Below are positions 11,146-22,803 of a stretch of 64,000 nucleotides of DNA, one piece after another. The DNA is from Notospermus geniculatus. Taxonomy: Eukaryota; Nemertea; Pilidiophora; Heteronemertea; Lineidae. Both the position numbers and the translations under genes were made by a program. The stretch spans positions 268,539 through 332,538 of the forward strand of contig NMRB01000392.1 in assembly GCA_002633025.1 (NCBI GenBank), in the 5' to 3' direction. The first letter of the stretch is position 1, and every line of letters starts with the position of its first letter. The notes under the pieces were generated by a model. That model searched no databases, was not told where the DNA came from, and was given only the letters and a program-made list of their open reading frames with translations.

Positions 11146-11755
11146 TACACAGTTAAAAAAGGAGTGTTAAGACAACACTGAAAATGGGTGTTACTGTAAC
11201 ACCGATTATGAGTGTCCATTACCACCCAACACCAATTTTGGGTGTTATGTATCTAACACTGTATAGTAGTGTTAAGTTTCTAACACTGTATAGTAGTGTT
11301 AAGTTAACACCCAAATGCAAAAAAAATATTTTTTAAAAACATGCTCAAAACGTGTTTTTCCCACAACACTGTCGAAAAATAGGTTTTAAACGTCCATTTC
11401 GGAAAAATAAAAGAAAGAAAAAAACGTGCAGGTGGTCGGGTTTGAACCCGGGACCCTCCGCACCGCAAGCTCCTTCCAGATCCACTACACCATGATTTCA
11501 CTTGAAAAACACGAGGGAGTTTTTGATATAAGAATGGCCAACTTTTTATTTTGCACTCAAGACCTGCTTCAAAACAGCGTGAAGGAAATGGCAAGCATAG
11601 TTAGAATGATTTCATAAGTTTGTCTTGAAGAATTAGATTTTGGCATGGAGAAATCAGCAATTAGTTATCAGTGGTAGCTAACACTACTTTACAGTGTCAG
11701 ACGTTTACCTTAACACCATTAATGGGTGTTCATAATGGTTAAGTGTGCGTCCACG
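11146..11755. mobile_element. Repeat with AACAC/GTGTT modules
   Basis: It begins TACACAGTTAAAAAAGGAGTG exactly where the receptor homology stops. It contains many GTGTTA/TAACAC modules, including TAACACTGTATAGTAGTGTTA twice in tandem (about 11249-11303). Similar modules recur near 11690-11750. The same terminal word, inverted, closes the small element at 17535-17658. The right boundary is uncertain. Confidence 0.5.
11431..11493 (-). repeat. tRNA-like segment (A and B boxes), not a functional tRNA
   Basis: The minus strand carries an A-box-like TGGTGTAGTGG and a B box GGTTCAAACCC at about tRNA spacing. The acceptor-stem halves do not pair. It is best read as a tRNA-derived promoter segment or tRNA fossil inside the surrounding repeat. 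Confidence 0.5.
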
Positions 11756-12900
11756 ATAGAACCATGCAGGATCATGCAAAAAGTGGCAAGGTGGGGGGTC
11801 GGCAGATCTAGCTCAGATTTCTACCATAGACTGGTCTGAGGGTAGGATGAGGGCAGGTGAAGCCATTTCGCAAATAATCACACAGAACAGAAATGGGGCT
11901 ATTAACCCTTCCCAATGCATTTCCCCATTAAAAATACCCCCAATTTCTTCACAAAATGGGTCAACTTCAGCAATTTTTAGTAAGCATGCTTGCATTGATA
12001 TGAAACATCGCCTATAAATAATTAATAGGCGGTGTCTTAAAGTAAATTTTCGTACTAATTTTTTGCATAGAAAATCACTTTTGGGGAGGTACAGTGCGTC
12101 CCAAAAAAAGCCTTTNNNNNNNNNNNNNNNNNNNNNNNNNNNNNNNNNNNNNNNNNNNNNNNNNNNNNNNNNNNNNNNNNNNNNNNNNNNNNNNNNNNNN
12201 NNNNNNNNNNNNNNNNNNNNNNNNGTGGTTGCTTTTGATCTCTGCCGGAGTGACAAAGCTTTGATGTCAGTGTGCACTACTTGTGGGGCAGTCTAGACCT
12301 AGTAGCCCGATACATAGTGCAAACATGTGAATTATCATAGGCCTAGGCCTAGATCTACACATCGCCTTGATGCACAGGACTGATATTAACCCTTGGTGGT
12401 TGTAGCCTACTCACAAATGTAACAAACTACAGCACAGATTTGATGATACTACCTATTGTAGGCTACTCGCAAAAGGCAAAAATACAGCACAAATTTCTGG
12501 AATTGTACTACCAGATATTTTTAGATGTAGGCCTACGAAGCTCTGACCTTGTTATTTGGAAAATACATGTATCCCGAATCAGAAGGAAAATGTTGATTGT
12601 ACCCTCAAATTTGGAAAAATACCCTGACAGGCCTTTCGATTACATGCTTTTCACACCGTTATACGGTGTAGGAATTTTCAATGTCCCCAAATTAAAGGTC
12701 TTCAAAATGTCCCCAAAATACCATAAATGTCCCCAAATTACTCCAGTCACATCGGCGTTGTGTTGTTTCGTGAATAAAGTCGCAATGACATACTTATACC
12801 CAATGAAACGCTTTGTTTGTTCGTGTTTTTTTCCCGATAATCGAGAAAGCTGTCATGTATGTTTCGTTCACGTGTTGACTTGTTGACATCGCATTTCCTG
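11756..12900. other. No gene seen; includes a 109-base assembly gap
   Basis: Bases 12116-12224 are N. The open frames that cross the Ns are meaningless. Around 12680-12740 the word ATGTCCCCAAA is repeated three times. No exon is supported before the possible untranslated exon ending at 12959. Confidence 0.7.
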
Positions 12901-12949
12901 GAAAGACCCATTCTCGCGCAGCTACGGCGATCGTCACTATCGTCACACG

Positions 12950-13070
12950 CTAACAGCAGGTGAGTCTTGCCTGAGCCTGTGCAATACTTTCAATCTCGGC
13001 CTCATTCTCGGCATTATGTACAGTGTATCTGGTGGGCCGTACGCACACATGGGGACGTGTCTGTGTCAGA
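12950..13070 (+). promoter_or_regulatory. Possible 5' untranslated exon end and first intron of the hAT-like gene
   Basis: CAG|GTGAGT at 12957-12963 is a perfect donor. GTGTCTGTGTCAG just before AAAAATGCCG at 13071 is a fair acceptor. This would place a non-coding exon upstream of the ATG at 13075. Inferred from splice signals only. Confidence 0.35.
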
Positions 13071-13074
13071 AAAA

Positions 13075-16000
13075 ATGCCGGGTCACCGAGGTCGTCCCCG
13101 GTCTTCGGGGCAATCTCATAACAAATCGAGCGCCACATACGACCCCAAACGGCCTAAACGTGCGCCAGAAGGTGCCACAATTGACCACTTCTTCGCCCCG
13201 AAAAAACGTAGGCAATTCTTACCCACTCCACGCAATGTCTTGACTATGTTTTGACAGTTCTCCGATCCATGCGTCAAACACGTGTGCTATACTGTACATC
13301 CTACTGTACATGCTGCACTAAGCGACATAATGTATTCAAATGAGATGCTGTCAATATGGAACTGCGCTATGATTGGCTCAGTGTTAGATGACGTATTATC
13401 ACATGACATTGTTTATAAACAAAACCACGTGTGAACAGCTGATTTGGGTGAAACGAACTATTTTCTGAATTCCCAGTCACAACAGATTGATTGATATCGT
13501 TTTTCCCTTTTAATCATAATTCATGATTTGGTCGACTGAACTAAATGAGAATGACAATGCTTTCAGCAGGAATAATTGAGTTATCTCAGCACTTTTTTCT
13601 ATCCATTCCAGGGGCAAGTGATAGCCAGGGTGGTGGAAAAAGTGGTCATGATGGGGATGATGTCCAGATGATTGCTGTAGCAACTGGTGAGGCTGATGAA
13701 GCCCTCGCAAGTAAACAATGACAGCATGCATTCTGACATAATGTGTGGCATAGAGACATGGCTGGGCCTGTGGTGGCAGTTGTTTTGATTCATAGACGAC
13801 TGGATTTGACAGAAACTGTATCATATTTAATCATACTGGTGGTATAGCAGTTCTTTATCATTCAACACTGTCACGCATCCATTCTCAAAATGATTATTAG
13901 TCATGATTTCATTGACTCAATAATTATTTTTACAGGTACTACAGCTGACTCTGCTCCAGATTCAGATACTGAAGTCATTCCAGAAACTCCTGCTGATCTT
14001 GATAGAAGTGATACTGCTGCTGCTCCATCCGATTCAGATGATACTTACCCTACTGCTGAAACTGATCCAGAAACTCCTGCTGATTTTGAAAGTGACACTG
14101 CTGCTGCTCCCTCTGATTCAGATGATGCTTACACTACTGCTGAAACTGGTCCAGAAACTCCTGCTGATCTCGATAGAAGTGATACTGCTGCTGCTCCATC
14201 CGAATATTCAGATGATACTTACCCTCCTGCTGTTGAAACTGATTCAGAAACTCCTGCTGATCTTGAAAGTGACACTACTGCTGCTCCATCTGGATCTCAT
14301 TCAGATGATTCTTACTCCGATGTTGCTATAGAGAATGATTCTGACATTGAAGCTGAAACAAGCCTAGATTCTGATGATTCCAACTCTAGAGAGTCTCCGG
14401 TTGCAAGCACTGCTGACAATTCTGTGAAGATTGACCAAAGAAATCGTAATTGGCAAACCCTCATAAATCAGTTTCCTGACTTTGTCCTTTCATCCAATGG
14501 TTTGATCTGTAAAACATGTTCTTCATTTGCAACTTTGAAAGATCGGTCGACCCCCTCATTTCAGGCATTCATTAGCTCAGGTGCGTCCCTGAGTGACCAC
14601 CCTAGCAGGACCCTGAAAGAACACCTTCAGACCAAACTACATGAGCGTTCTATTTCAAATGAAAAGTTGATAACAGAGGCACTTCATACTGGTGGGATAA
14701 TTGGCCTGATCGAGAAGAGATCTCAGAGTGATCGTGAGTTGAATCGCCAGTACTTTGCTGTTCTCATAAAGGCACTGGACTACCACATTAACCATTACAT
14801 AGCTAAGTCTCAGCTGCCTGATTTCGTCAATTTCTTAACCAAGGAACTTAATGAGAATGTTACCACTCAGTTCTTTGCCAAGCACCAAGGGTCATATGGT
14901 AGTTACCTCAGTGGGGAGTCAATAGAGGAGTTGCTTACTTCCTACAGCATGTACTGCTTGGAGAAAACGAATGAGTCGCTGAAAAATGCTGAAGTGGCAA
15001 CATATTTCTCTGATGATAGCGAGGCCTATAACGACTCGGATGAGATGATTAGCTTTATGACCTGGTTAGACCCAAAGCAAGTGCTAGGGACTATCCAGCC
15101 ATATATGTTTGTCGACATCAGGTCAGTTGCACCTCCCCCTGGTGCTGAGGCAGTCCCAGGTGACCAAGCACAATCTCACTTTGGGGCTAAGTCACTTTAT
15201 AGTGCTATGAAGAAAGTGCTGGATGAAGCAGATATCAAGCAGGAGTTGGTCAAATTCATCTGCTTTGATGGGACGAACACCATGTCAGGTGAAAGTGGAG
15301 TGCAAGCACTGTGGAGGAAAGATTTTCCTAGCACAGTGTATATTAATTGCAGGAACCACCGCCTGGCATTGGTGTTCGTGCATCTTAAGAAGAAGTTTGC
15401 ACTGATCAGTCAGTTTGACCAACTCCTGCTTGATATATACCTCGCCATCGACTACAGCAAAGTCGCCAAGTTGACGTTCAAAAGCATCCAGGCACTTGTA
15501 GGGGAGAACCCCCTCCAGATTGTCAAGGCATGCCTGACCAGATGGCTGACGCATTTCAGAGCTGCTGACCGCGTTCTTGAGAAGTACGATAATCTCCTGG
15601 ATGTTTTTGATTCCTGCTATCTAAAAACAAATGATACCAAGTATCAGGAGGTAAACCAGCGGCTCAGTGACCCTGAGAATGTGTCTATCCTTGTGCTCAT
15701 GAGGGAGGTGATGAGAGAGAGCAATCAACTCTCCATGGTATTGCAAGCTACCACTGTTCAGTTCTCCAAGGTGCTTGAAATGGTATCATTGCTCAAAGAA
15801 CATATTGAGGAACTTCCAACATCTGAGACATACAAGGAAAAATGTAGGATATTCTTGAGGCAGGCAGAGTCCTACCAAAAGGATAGTGCTGTGTTCATCA
15901 GACAGACCAGAGCCAACAATATTGAAAATAAATGGCCATTTGACTCTGCAAAATTCACAGACAAATTTGTCAAGCCAATCTGCTCTGCTCTGTGTGATGA

Positions 16001-16706
16001 ACTTGAGAGTGCCTTTTACGATGCGCTGCACCCTGTGGTAGATAGCCTTTCTACATTGATCCTTGGTCCAGTATCTTCACCACATACAGATGGTCATCAT
16101 CTGGGCAATGCCACAGTGGAAGTTCATCTCAAGAGAGTATTTGAGCTGTACCAAAGAGACCTGGCTAAGGTGGTCGGTGCAGACAATGTATCTCATGAAT
16201 TACTGATACAGGAGTATCAGAAATTCATGAAACACTTCTCAATCATGAAGAAAAGGCACATTGCACAGACAGAAGAAGAAATTTCATACACCACAGCCAA
16301 ACTTAGGAAAAAAGAGGAGGAGAGGGCAAAGACTCCCAGATCTGTGCCACAATATGTCATAAAGGGCTTGGAAAAAGAGTTGGCCAATCTGCGTGATGTC
16401 AAGCAACTGAAACCCCAGGACGTTATGGCATGGATGATAAGGGATGAATTGAAGCACTTGTACCCCAACATGTGGTACGTTATGTCACTTTGCTCAATTC
16501 TTCCCTTATCAAATGCCATTTCCGAAAGGGGTTTCAGTTACATGAAGCTTCTCTGCGCCAAAAATCAGGGGTCCATGAAATCTGAGACCCTTGATAGAAC
16601 GCTAAGAATAAGGTTGTTCCCACAGGGTCTCACTGACCAAGCCATCAGTGACATCACAGACGTGTTTAACACACGATTCAACAAGAAGAGGCACATTCTT
16701 CTTTAA
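13075..16706 (+). CDS. hAT-transposase-like protein, three exons, intact
   Basis: My model has coding exons 13075-13207, 13612-13686 and 13936-16706. All have GT/AG borders and compatible phases (133+75+2771 nt), giving 992 residues. Exon 1 encodes a basic N-terminus with TIDHFFAPKK, a PIP-box-like motif also seen in ZNF862/hAT relatives. Exon 3 starts with four acidic Ser/Thr/Pro repeats. A CKTCSSFATL zinc-binding-like segment follows, then the hAT core (CFDGTNTMSGESG, INCRNHRLALVF). The C-terminal dimerisation region is near the end (ISERGFSYMKLLCAKNQ). No stop or frameshift occurs in 2.98 kb, unusual among its wrecked neighbours. No TIRs were found at either side, so a domesticated gene is possible; a recent autonomous hAT element is the alternative. 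It would be nuclear and DNA-binding. Confidence 0.8.
13980..14318 (+). repeat. Acidic coding tandem repeat (four units)
   Basis: Four units of about 84-93 bp encode variants of PETPADL-(D/E)-(R)SDTAAAPS-SDDTYP-AET-D. Units are whole codons and partly diverged, so the array expanded inside the reading frame. It sits at the start of exon 3 of the hAT-like gene and is probably disordered. Confidence 0.85.
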
Positions 16707-16747
16707 AATACATCAGTTGAAAGAAGAATGTCCCTGGATGTGCCTTA

Positions 16748-17500
16748 TTAGCTCACCTCTGTGAGGTGAGCTTCTCTCATGGTGTGTCGTCCGTCGTCCG
16801 TCGTCGTCCGTCGTCCGTCGTCGTTAACATGGGTGGCACGTTTCTAAACCGCTTGGGTTAGAAACTTGAAATTTGGTGTACAGGTAGTCTATGGTAAAAG
16901 CTATCTCTGGACCGAAACTTAGCGCTGCTGCTTGTACACTCTGGCCTGTAGGGGGCGCTTTGTGAAAACCTTCTTTCGGCCGTATCTCCTGAACGCTGTT
17001 AGCTAGAACCATGAAACTTTTATGGTGGGTTCCTCTGATGAGACTACATCACATAAATCCCGGGTTTTTGATTTGACGTACTTTTCAAGGTCACAGAGGT
17101 CAAAGTTCAAAATTCACTGTTTGGTGGCACATTTCATGGCTATTTGACATAGAGTGTTGTGATTTGGTGTGAAGATATATCTAGGCACCCTGCACAAATG
17201 CACCAAATTTCAACCCGATCGGACTTCAAATATGGCCGCCAGGAAGCCATCTTGAAAAATGGACTTTGACCCACATTTTATAAATAGGAGTAGGTAGGAT
17301 GTTTTAACGTTGTCAAANAATGAAGAGTTCACATGATGTATTACTTCCTCACAAAAGGGCAATGTCCAGGGGTTTCCCAGTTTTTTCTGAGGGAGGCGAA
17401 ATATCACCCTAAAAACACAATGATATCTGAGGTAAAATTGACCAAAAATGGCCGAAATATATATTTGGCCCTAATTTCGTGGACAGTTGCCCGATTCCGC
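16748..17500. repeat. Dispersed repeat with terminal palindrome and CGTC tract
   Basis: It starts with the palindrome GCTCACCTCTGTGAGGTGAGC at 16751-16771, followed by a CCGTCGTCCGTCGTCG tract (16786-16824). A long non-coding body containing AAGGTCACAGAGGTCAAAGTTC follows. This architecture is a common dispersed repeat in marine invertebrate genomes. One N is at 17318. The right end is not defined. Confidence 0.6.
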
Positions 17501-17534
17501 TAATATTTATCATAGATTCATATCTCAGTAGGAG

Positions 17535-17658
17535 GGCCTTGTACACAAAATCAGTGTTAAGACGGTTAACACTCTTTTTAACACTGATTTATAGTGTTAT
17601 CAGACAGTTAACACTACTTTTGGGTGTATGGTTAACACTACTTTTTTAACTGTGTACA
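17535..17658. mobile_element. Mini-element with AACAC/GTGTT modules
   Basis: About 124 bp from GTACACAAAATCAGTGTTAAG to CACTACTTTTTTAACTGTGTAC. Both ends carry GTACAC/GTGTAC. Inner TTAACACT modules match the larger repeat at 11146-11755, so it is a short relative of that family. Confidence 0.55.
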
Positions 17659-18973
17659 TTTAATATTTTGAGAACGGTTGTTTGGTCATCAATGGTAGGC
17701 CTATATTTTGCTGGTGAGGGTGTAGACTTCCTTTCACAATTCACTCTTTTTCCTCGCTGTCTGGTCCTCCGTTCTGCCTCAGGACGTGGGGCGCAACCTT
17801 TCAGCTCAGTGAAATGGATTGAACGGGAGTTATTATCTCCGGAACGGAACAGAAATGAAAGTGCGGATAATGACCCAACCGGAACGAAACCATAGAATGA
17901 AGTATAAAACGGTGAAATTATCGGCAATGAAACATTCAGCTTTTTTGAAAATATATTCAAGAATTATTACTCTAAATTCCCACTTACCTGTCCCATACCT
18001 GAACTCGGAAAAAATGACTAAGTCCAAAATTGAAGATAATGGGGTGGGGGTATGGTCAGAAACAGTAATGTCCTGGATCAATATAAAGGGCTTGTCAATG
18101 GACCGTAGGCCTACATGACGATAAGGGCCAATGCATACTTGCTCGCGGACCGTCAAGCGCATCATGAAACTGATCGCGGATTTTGAAGACGTGAATGTGC
18201 ACACACATTGAAATTGACTCATCACAGTCGGCGTAAAATTCGGACGGTATTAGGCCCAGTTCTAGTGTATACTCACAAATTTGACCAACCAAATTTCAAA
18301 ATCCAAAACCTTTTTGGATAGAGCCCATCTATACTGCGCCTCTCCTTGACTGTATATTCGAAAAGACTGATCAAAAAAATCCACCGTGCGGATTGAGGGT
18401 CGAATGGAAAAATTTGACCAAAAAGTTTGACAGAAAAATTGGATCGTGTGAACTGAGCATACTAGAGTTTAGATTTTTGTCGAGATAATGTTGATTTGGA
18501 TTTTGTTCCTTGAGGTTTTATTTTGTGTCGCGAGTTCAATGGATAATGGCGACGACGGAGATGATGGAGGTAATGGTGGCCATGGTTATGGTGGGGACGA
18601 CGGAGGCAATAATGATGGTGCAATGAACGTAGGACAGGAAAGAAGACATCTTCAAGGGTACAGCTTGAATCAGCGCCTGGACTACGTGGACACTTTTAAG
18701 CTGCACCATGCTATGGGCATTGCCCATGCTCGGTCTCATCGTTCTTTTGCCGTGCATCACCGCATCCATCCAAGGACATTCTCAAGATGGGTGCACCAGT
18801 ATGAAGATATGTCGGAACGCCGCGACCGGTGAACCCAAGTTGAACGGATACGGCGGAGGATTCGACAGCGTGGCAATGATGAACAAGGTGACTCATTTTT
18901 TTCAGGAATTGACGAAGCACTTTCGATTTTAAGTGAAGTAGGCCCATAAAATTATAGGCAGTTGAACATTTTT

Positions 18974-20004
18974 ATGGTTCCCGATCATCAAGATCGGAAC
19001 CATATTGTTTTTGGTCATGGTGTCTGTCTGTCTGTCTGTCCGTCCGGTCTGTCACGCCTTTATATCTTATCTCCATCAACAGCTATGCACAGAGGCGTAG
19101 CTAGCAGGGGGGGGGGGCAGGGGGCTAATGCCCCCCCAGGTGGTCCGGAAAAATGTGTTCATAAGGGACACACAGCGCTAAAACTACTGTAAAATTATTC
19201 CACTCAACCCAGGACATAATCTCCAAGCATAAGTTCCTGCACATCCATTACACATCCATTACAGATACCTGTATTTCTATTTATATAGGCTGGAAGTAGT
19301 CCCCAGCCTATTTCTGGAATGCCATGTTTACTGTTACATCACCATTGCCACAGGTGAGTCATTAGCCTGGGGATCTGGCTAAAAATAGAGCATGATTCCA
19401 CGGAAACAGAGGTTGTTTGTCCAGGGGCTTAATACCTGTTACCGCTGTCAGAACTCTTGAGTGCGGTTCGATCTTTGCAGCAGGTACGCGAGAGCGGACT
19501 CCTCAGGTTTTCATGCACAAAATTAGCAAAATATGGTATTTTGCCCCCCCCCAGAGGACCTTGCNAAAGCTAGCTACGGCCCTGATGCAGTCCTGGTAAC
19601 ACATCCTACCCCTAGGTCTGTCAACCTGGGCAATCCAATGAGCTAATCATTTTCAACATCAGCTGGCTCCATCATGATGTAATCAACATAATATCAAACT
19701 TCATATTTTGTCCGTCACGCCTTTATCTGATGTCATAACTCGGCTGCTTTAGCACCTATAGCAACAGAAACAAGTTCTACCGTTAGGTTTTCATACCCTA
19801 GGAATCGAATGGACTGATTACTTTTGTTCTGAGATGTACGGGACATGGTGATATCGATATCACATCAAGGTATCCTGATCTCTGTCAGTGTATCCCGATC
19901 TCTATCAATGTAGGCTACATGTATCTGATCTCTGCCAATGTACATGTATCTTGATCTCTATCAGTGTACCATTCTTATAGAAGAATCCGTACATCGGGAA
20001 CCAT
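18974..20004. mobile_element. ATGGTTCCCGAT-ended element, copy 1, nested in the pogo-like element
   Basis: The ends ATGGTTCCCGAT (18974-18985) and its complement ATCGGGAACCAT (19993-20004) form a 12-bp TIR. The left end continues into its own small palindrome (GATCATCAAGATC) and a TGTC/CTGTCTG tract. The interior matches the copy at 37609-38665 in inverse orientation. A further 495-bp element sits inside it. Without that, the copy is about 530 bp. Confidence 0.75.
19090..19584. mobile_element. hAT-like MITE with poly-G stretch, third nesting level
   Basis: The ends CAGAGGCGTAGCTAGC and GCTAGCTACGGCCCTG are inverted. The direct repeat ATGCA lies outside at 19085-19089 and 19585-19589. The uninterrupted sequence is seen in the second copy near 38545 (inverse). 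It contains an 11-G run near 19110 and one N at 19565. CAG...CTG ends suggest the hAT superfamily; only 5 bp of duplication are clear. Confidence 0.8.
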
Positions 20005-21396
20005 ACATTTACAAGTCAATGTCATCTTGTTTGGAAGATGTTATTCACTAGGGACGAACTGTAAACCCTTAGGTTTCAGGCATACTCCCCAAAGCATCTC
20101 TTCACCACTTCTGCTCCCCCCGTACTCTTAAGCCTCTGCTTAAGCCGTCTGTCCTTTTCAGCGTTTTGGCCAGAGATGGAAAATCAGCTGTACGACTGGT
20201 TTGTTCGACGCCGCCAGCTTGCGATTCCAGTTTCTGGGATCGATCTCCAGTCACAAGCAACCAGAGAACACAGGAGATGGTGGGATAACCTGACAGAGGA
20301 ACAAAGGCAGCACGCCAGAGCACAAAGGCCGGGCCATCAGCATTTCCGAGCATCAGCTCACTGGCTGGAATGTTTCATGGAAAGGTAACACAACTCGGCA
20401 ATTTCATGAACTGATAAATCAACTCTCTCCCTTGGGTTCCTCTTACCATTTGTTTTGCCTTAATGGGACGGTGTACACTCTATTGGTCCAATGACCAGAA
20501 AAAGGACAATATTGAAAAAAAGGACAATATTGAAGTTTGGGGGAGTTAGGGCTAATATTTTCATCTTTCTCCTATTGCTTTTCAGAAAACGAATAAGCAA
20601 TAGAAGAAAAAATAAGGACACGCGAACGATCCCCGACAACGCTATGGAAATTGCTGCTGACTTTCGTAGGGAAACGTCTCATATCATCCGAAATGGACAC
20701 ATCCATTGATCATCAACATGGATGAAACCTTCGTCATATGGTGCCAAAAACCACAATGGCTGCGAAAGGATCGCATTCCATTGACATCAAATCCTCAAAA
20801 GGGAACGAGAAGATCGGATGCACGGTAACCTTGGCTTTCTCTAGCGATGGACAACAAGAGGCCCATGGGCCTTGCGCTCAGCTGACATTTGACGCCTCAG
20901 TTTGATAGGCTAAGGCATAAGGGATACAGCAGTCTTGGGAAGGTTTGTGGATGACGTAAAATTTTATTCACCAAGTGTGCATGGTTGGATGGGATTAAGT
21001 CTGCTGATTAGAAACTCGGTCCAATACAATTTTGCCAAGAATGAATCACATTTATTTTGGAAAGCCTACGGTTTGCATATGTGTAAGAGAACAATTCATT
21101 TGTCTGCTGTGGCGAAGACTTCTCTGTTTTATCATTTCGACAGTTGATCCCTAATTGGCATTCGGGTCATTCCATGCCAAACCACTCAATTTTTTTCCGG
21201 CCCCCCTCCGATTTTGATCAAATTTGGCATACATGTGGACATCCTTGAGAAACCGCAACGTGCCAAATTTTAGTTCGTTCAGATCATTTTTCACGGATAT
21301 AGANAGAACTGCGAGACCATGCTCCCCAGAACGTGAGAGTAAGTAAACCTTTTTTTTATCAACTAAGCTGGTTTTATTAGCCGTTGGAATACCATA

Positions 21397-21517
21397 TGGG
21401 TGGTATTCATAAAGTCTAGTAAATATGTTTTCTTGAAATTTGTAGCACATTTGTAATGCACATCCCTAGTGTGTAAATTTTAAGCAAACGCATTTGCTAG
21501 TCGTAAATACCACCCAT
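21397..21517. mobile_element. Small TIR element (GGGTGGTATT ends)
   Basis: ATGGGTGGTATTCATAAAGTCTAG at the left and CTAGTCGTAAATACCACCCAT at the right are imperfect inverted repeats about 120 bp apart. It lies in the foreign segment that interrupts the pogo-like transposase. The adjoining 21170-21350 has the dispersed word GGGTCATTCCATGCCAAACC and one N at 21303. Confidence 0.6.
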
Positions 21518-22565
21518 CGTGTTCGTCTGCTTCCTCCTCGTGGAAAGCCCACCCCATGAAGGCCTACATGTATGGTGTCTGTACGAATCATCGCAGTACA
21601 TCGATCCGATCTGTGAACACCATTTCGCAACGCAATCAGCTGGCATTACGATCGGAGCACCAGTCATAAATTGTCATGAAAATGCACGGTTTGATTCTTA
21701 TTCTTGCGTGGATGATACTTCTAAACGAAACACTTTTACTTGTAGGTTACAGGAACTCCGAATGGCTGGGCAAGACATCAGTCATTGATCGAATGGTTCC
21801 AAGCCATTGTAGTGCCATTTATTGCTGGAGCAACCTTCCTCCTCATCTTGGATCGCTACCCTGCCCATCGACATCATCTGTTTAGGGAAGAAATCCCACG
21901 GGAAAATGGACAGGATTTATTCATTCCGGGACGATGCACCTCTATCTTGCAACCTTTGGACTTGACTGTCAATCGTAGTTTTAAATGTCACCTGAGATCA
22001 GTGTGGAAAGCCTGGAAGATTGGACATACCGAAGACAATGGACACTGTGATCAGATTTCCCGCCAGGAAGTAGTCCGTATGATCAGTCTCGCCTGGGAAA
22101 GAGTGGTCATCCCAGTGATCCTCAGTGGATGGAGACTGAGTGGAATACTTCCAGACGAAAATGACGATCAAGTGATCCCGCGTCCAGCAGATGGGGAAGT
22201 TGAAGAACTTGATGATGAGCTTATTTTTGAGCCTGATGATGATGACGTTAACTTTGATGGTGATTAAAACCTGCTCAGAATGTTAATCTTGTGTTCAAAT
22301 GTTTCTTTATGCCCAATATCAAGCAGTTGGATTGGATTGGATCACCCTGTAGGCCTACTTTGGTGCGAAACCCATTATGATCCCCGAAGACACGCAGTGT
22401 ACGAATCACCACAGTGATCTTGAGCTATAACACAGCATGCATAATGTAAACCTCTCTTCATGCATTCGACCAGTACATAGCGATTACCTAAGTTCAGTTC
22501 GAGGAGATTGAGGGCGGTATGCACCAACAAACATGACAAAGATCTTGAACTCATGTTGAGCCAAT

Positions 22566-22803
22566 AGGGCCGTTTAGACGACAGGCAAAAATCCACATGC
22601 GATCCGATCGAATCCGATTGTGGTTCAAAACTCGTGCGTGTAAACGCTACCCAATGCGGTCCAATGTGGATTTTGGACCGCATTGGACCACATACGACCA
22701 CATTCAAATCTCATCTAAACGCAATGAGACCCGATGCGGGTCGATCGGATCCAATCGGATCGAATCTGAATGTGGTTTTTTGGCTTGTCGTCTAAACGGC
22801 TCT
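22566..22803. mobile_element. MITE with AGGGCCGTTTAGACGACA ends
   Basis: AG-GCCGTTTAGACGACA at the left is inverted at the right (TGTCGTCTAAACGGCTCT). Inverted similarity extends about 55 bp and includes GATCCGATCGAAT. It is about 238 bp, non-coding, and inserted between the pogo-like coding end and its right TIR. Confidence 0.8.

Larger units (their letters stand above)
18488..22267 (+). pseudogene. Pogo/Tigger-like transposase, spliced and degenerate
   Basis: The first part (18488-18930) encodes an acidic Gly/Asp-rich leader and a helix-turn-helix-like block (GYSLNQRLDYVDTFKLH ... HPRTFSRWVHQYE), followed by a stop. After the nested insertion, the frame from 20176 (FWPEMENQLYDWFVRRR) is a CENP-B/Tc5-type DNA-binding helix-turn-helix. 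An intron 20385-20585 (AAAG|GTAAC ... TTTTCAG) joins in phase to KRISNRRKNK. The DDE domain has NMDETFV (about 20720) as one acidic motif and LILDRYPAHRHH (about 21850) with PGRCTSILQPLD as the next. It ends in an acidic tail at 22267. Frameshifts near 20705 and 20815, and foreign sequence around 20850-21500, abolish function. Confidence 0.85.

Noticed and set aside
11431-11493. A functional tRNA gene
   Set aside because: A and B boxes are present but the acceptor stem does not pair and the anticodon arm is not convincing.
12440-12886. 148-codon open frame as a gene
   Set aside because: No motif, A/T-rich repeats inside, no splice context; likely chance.
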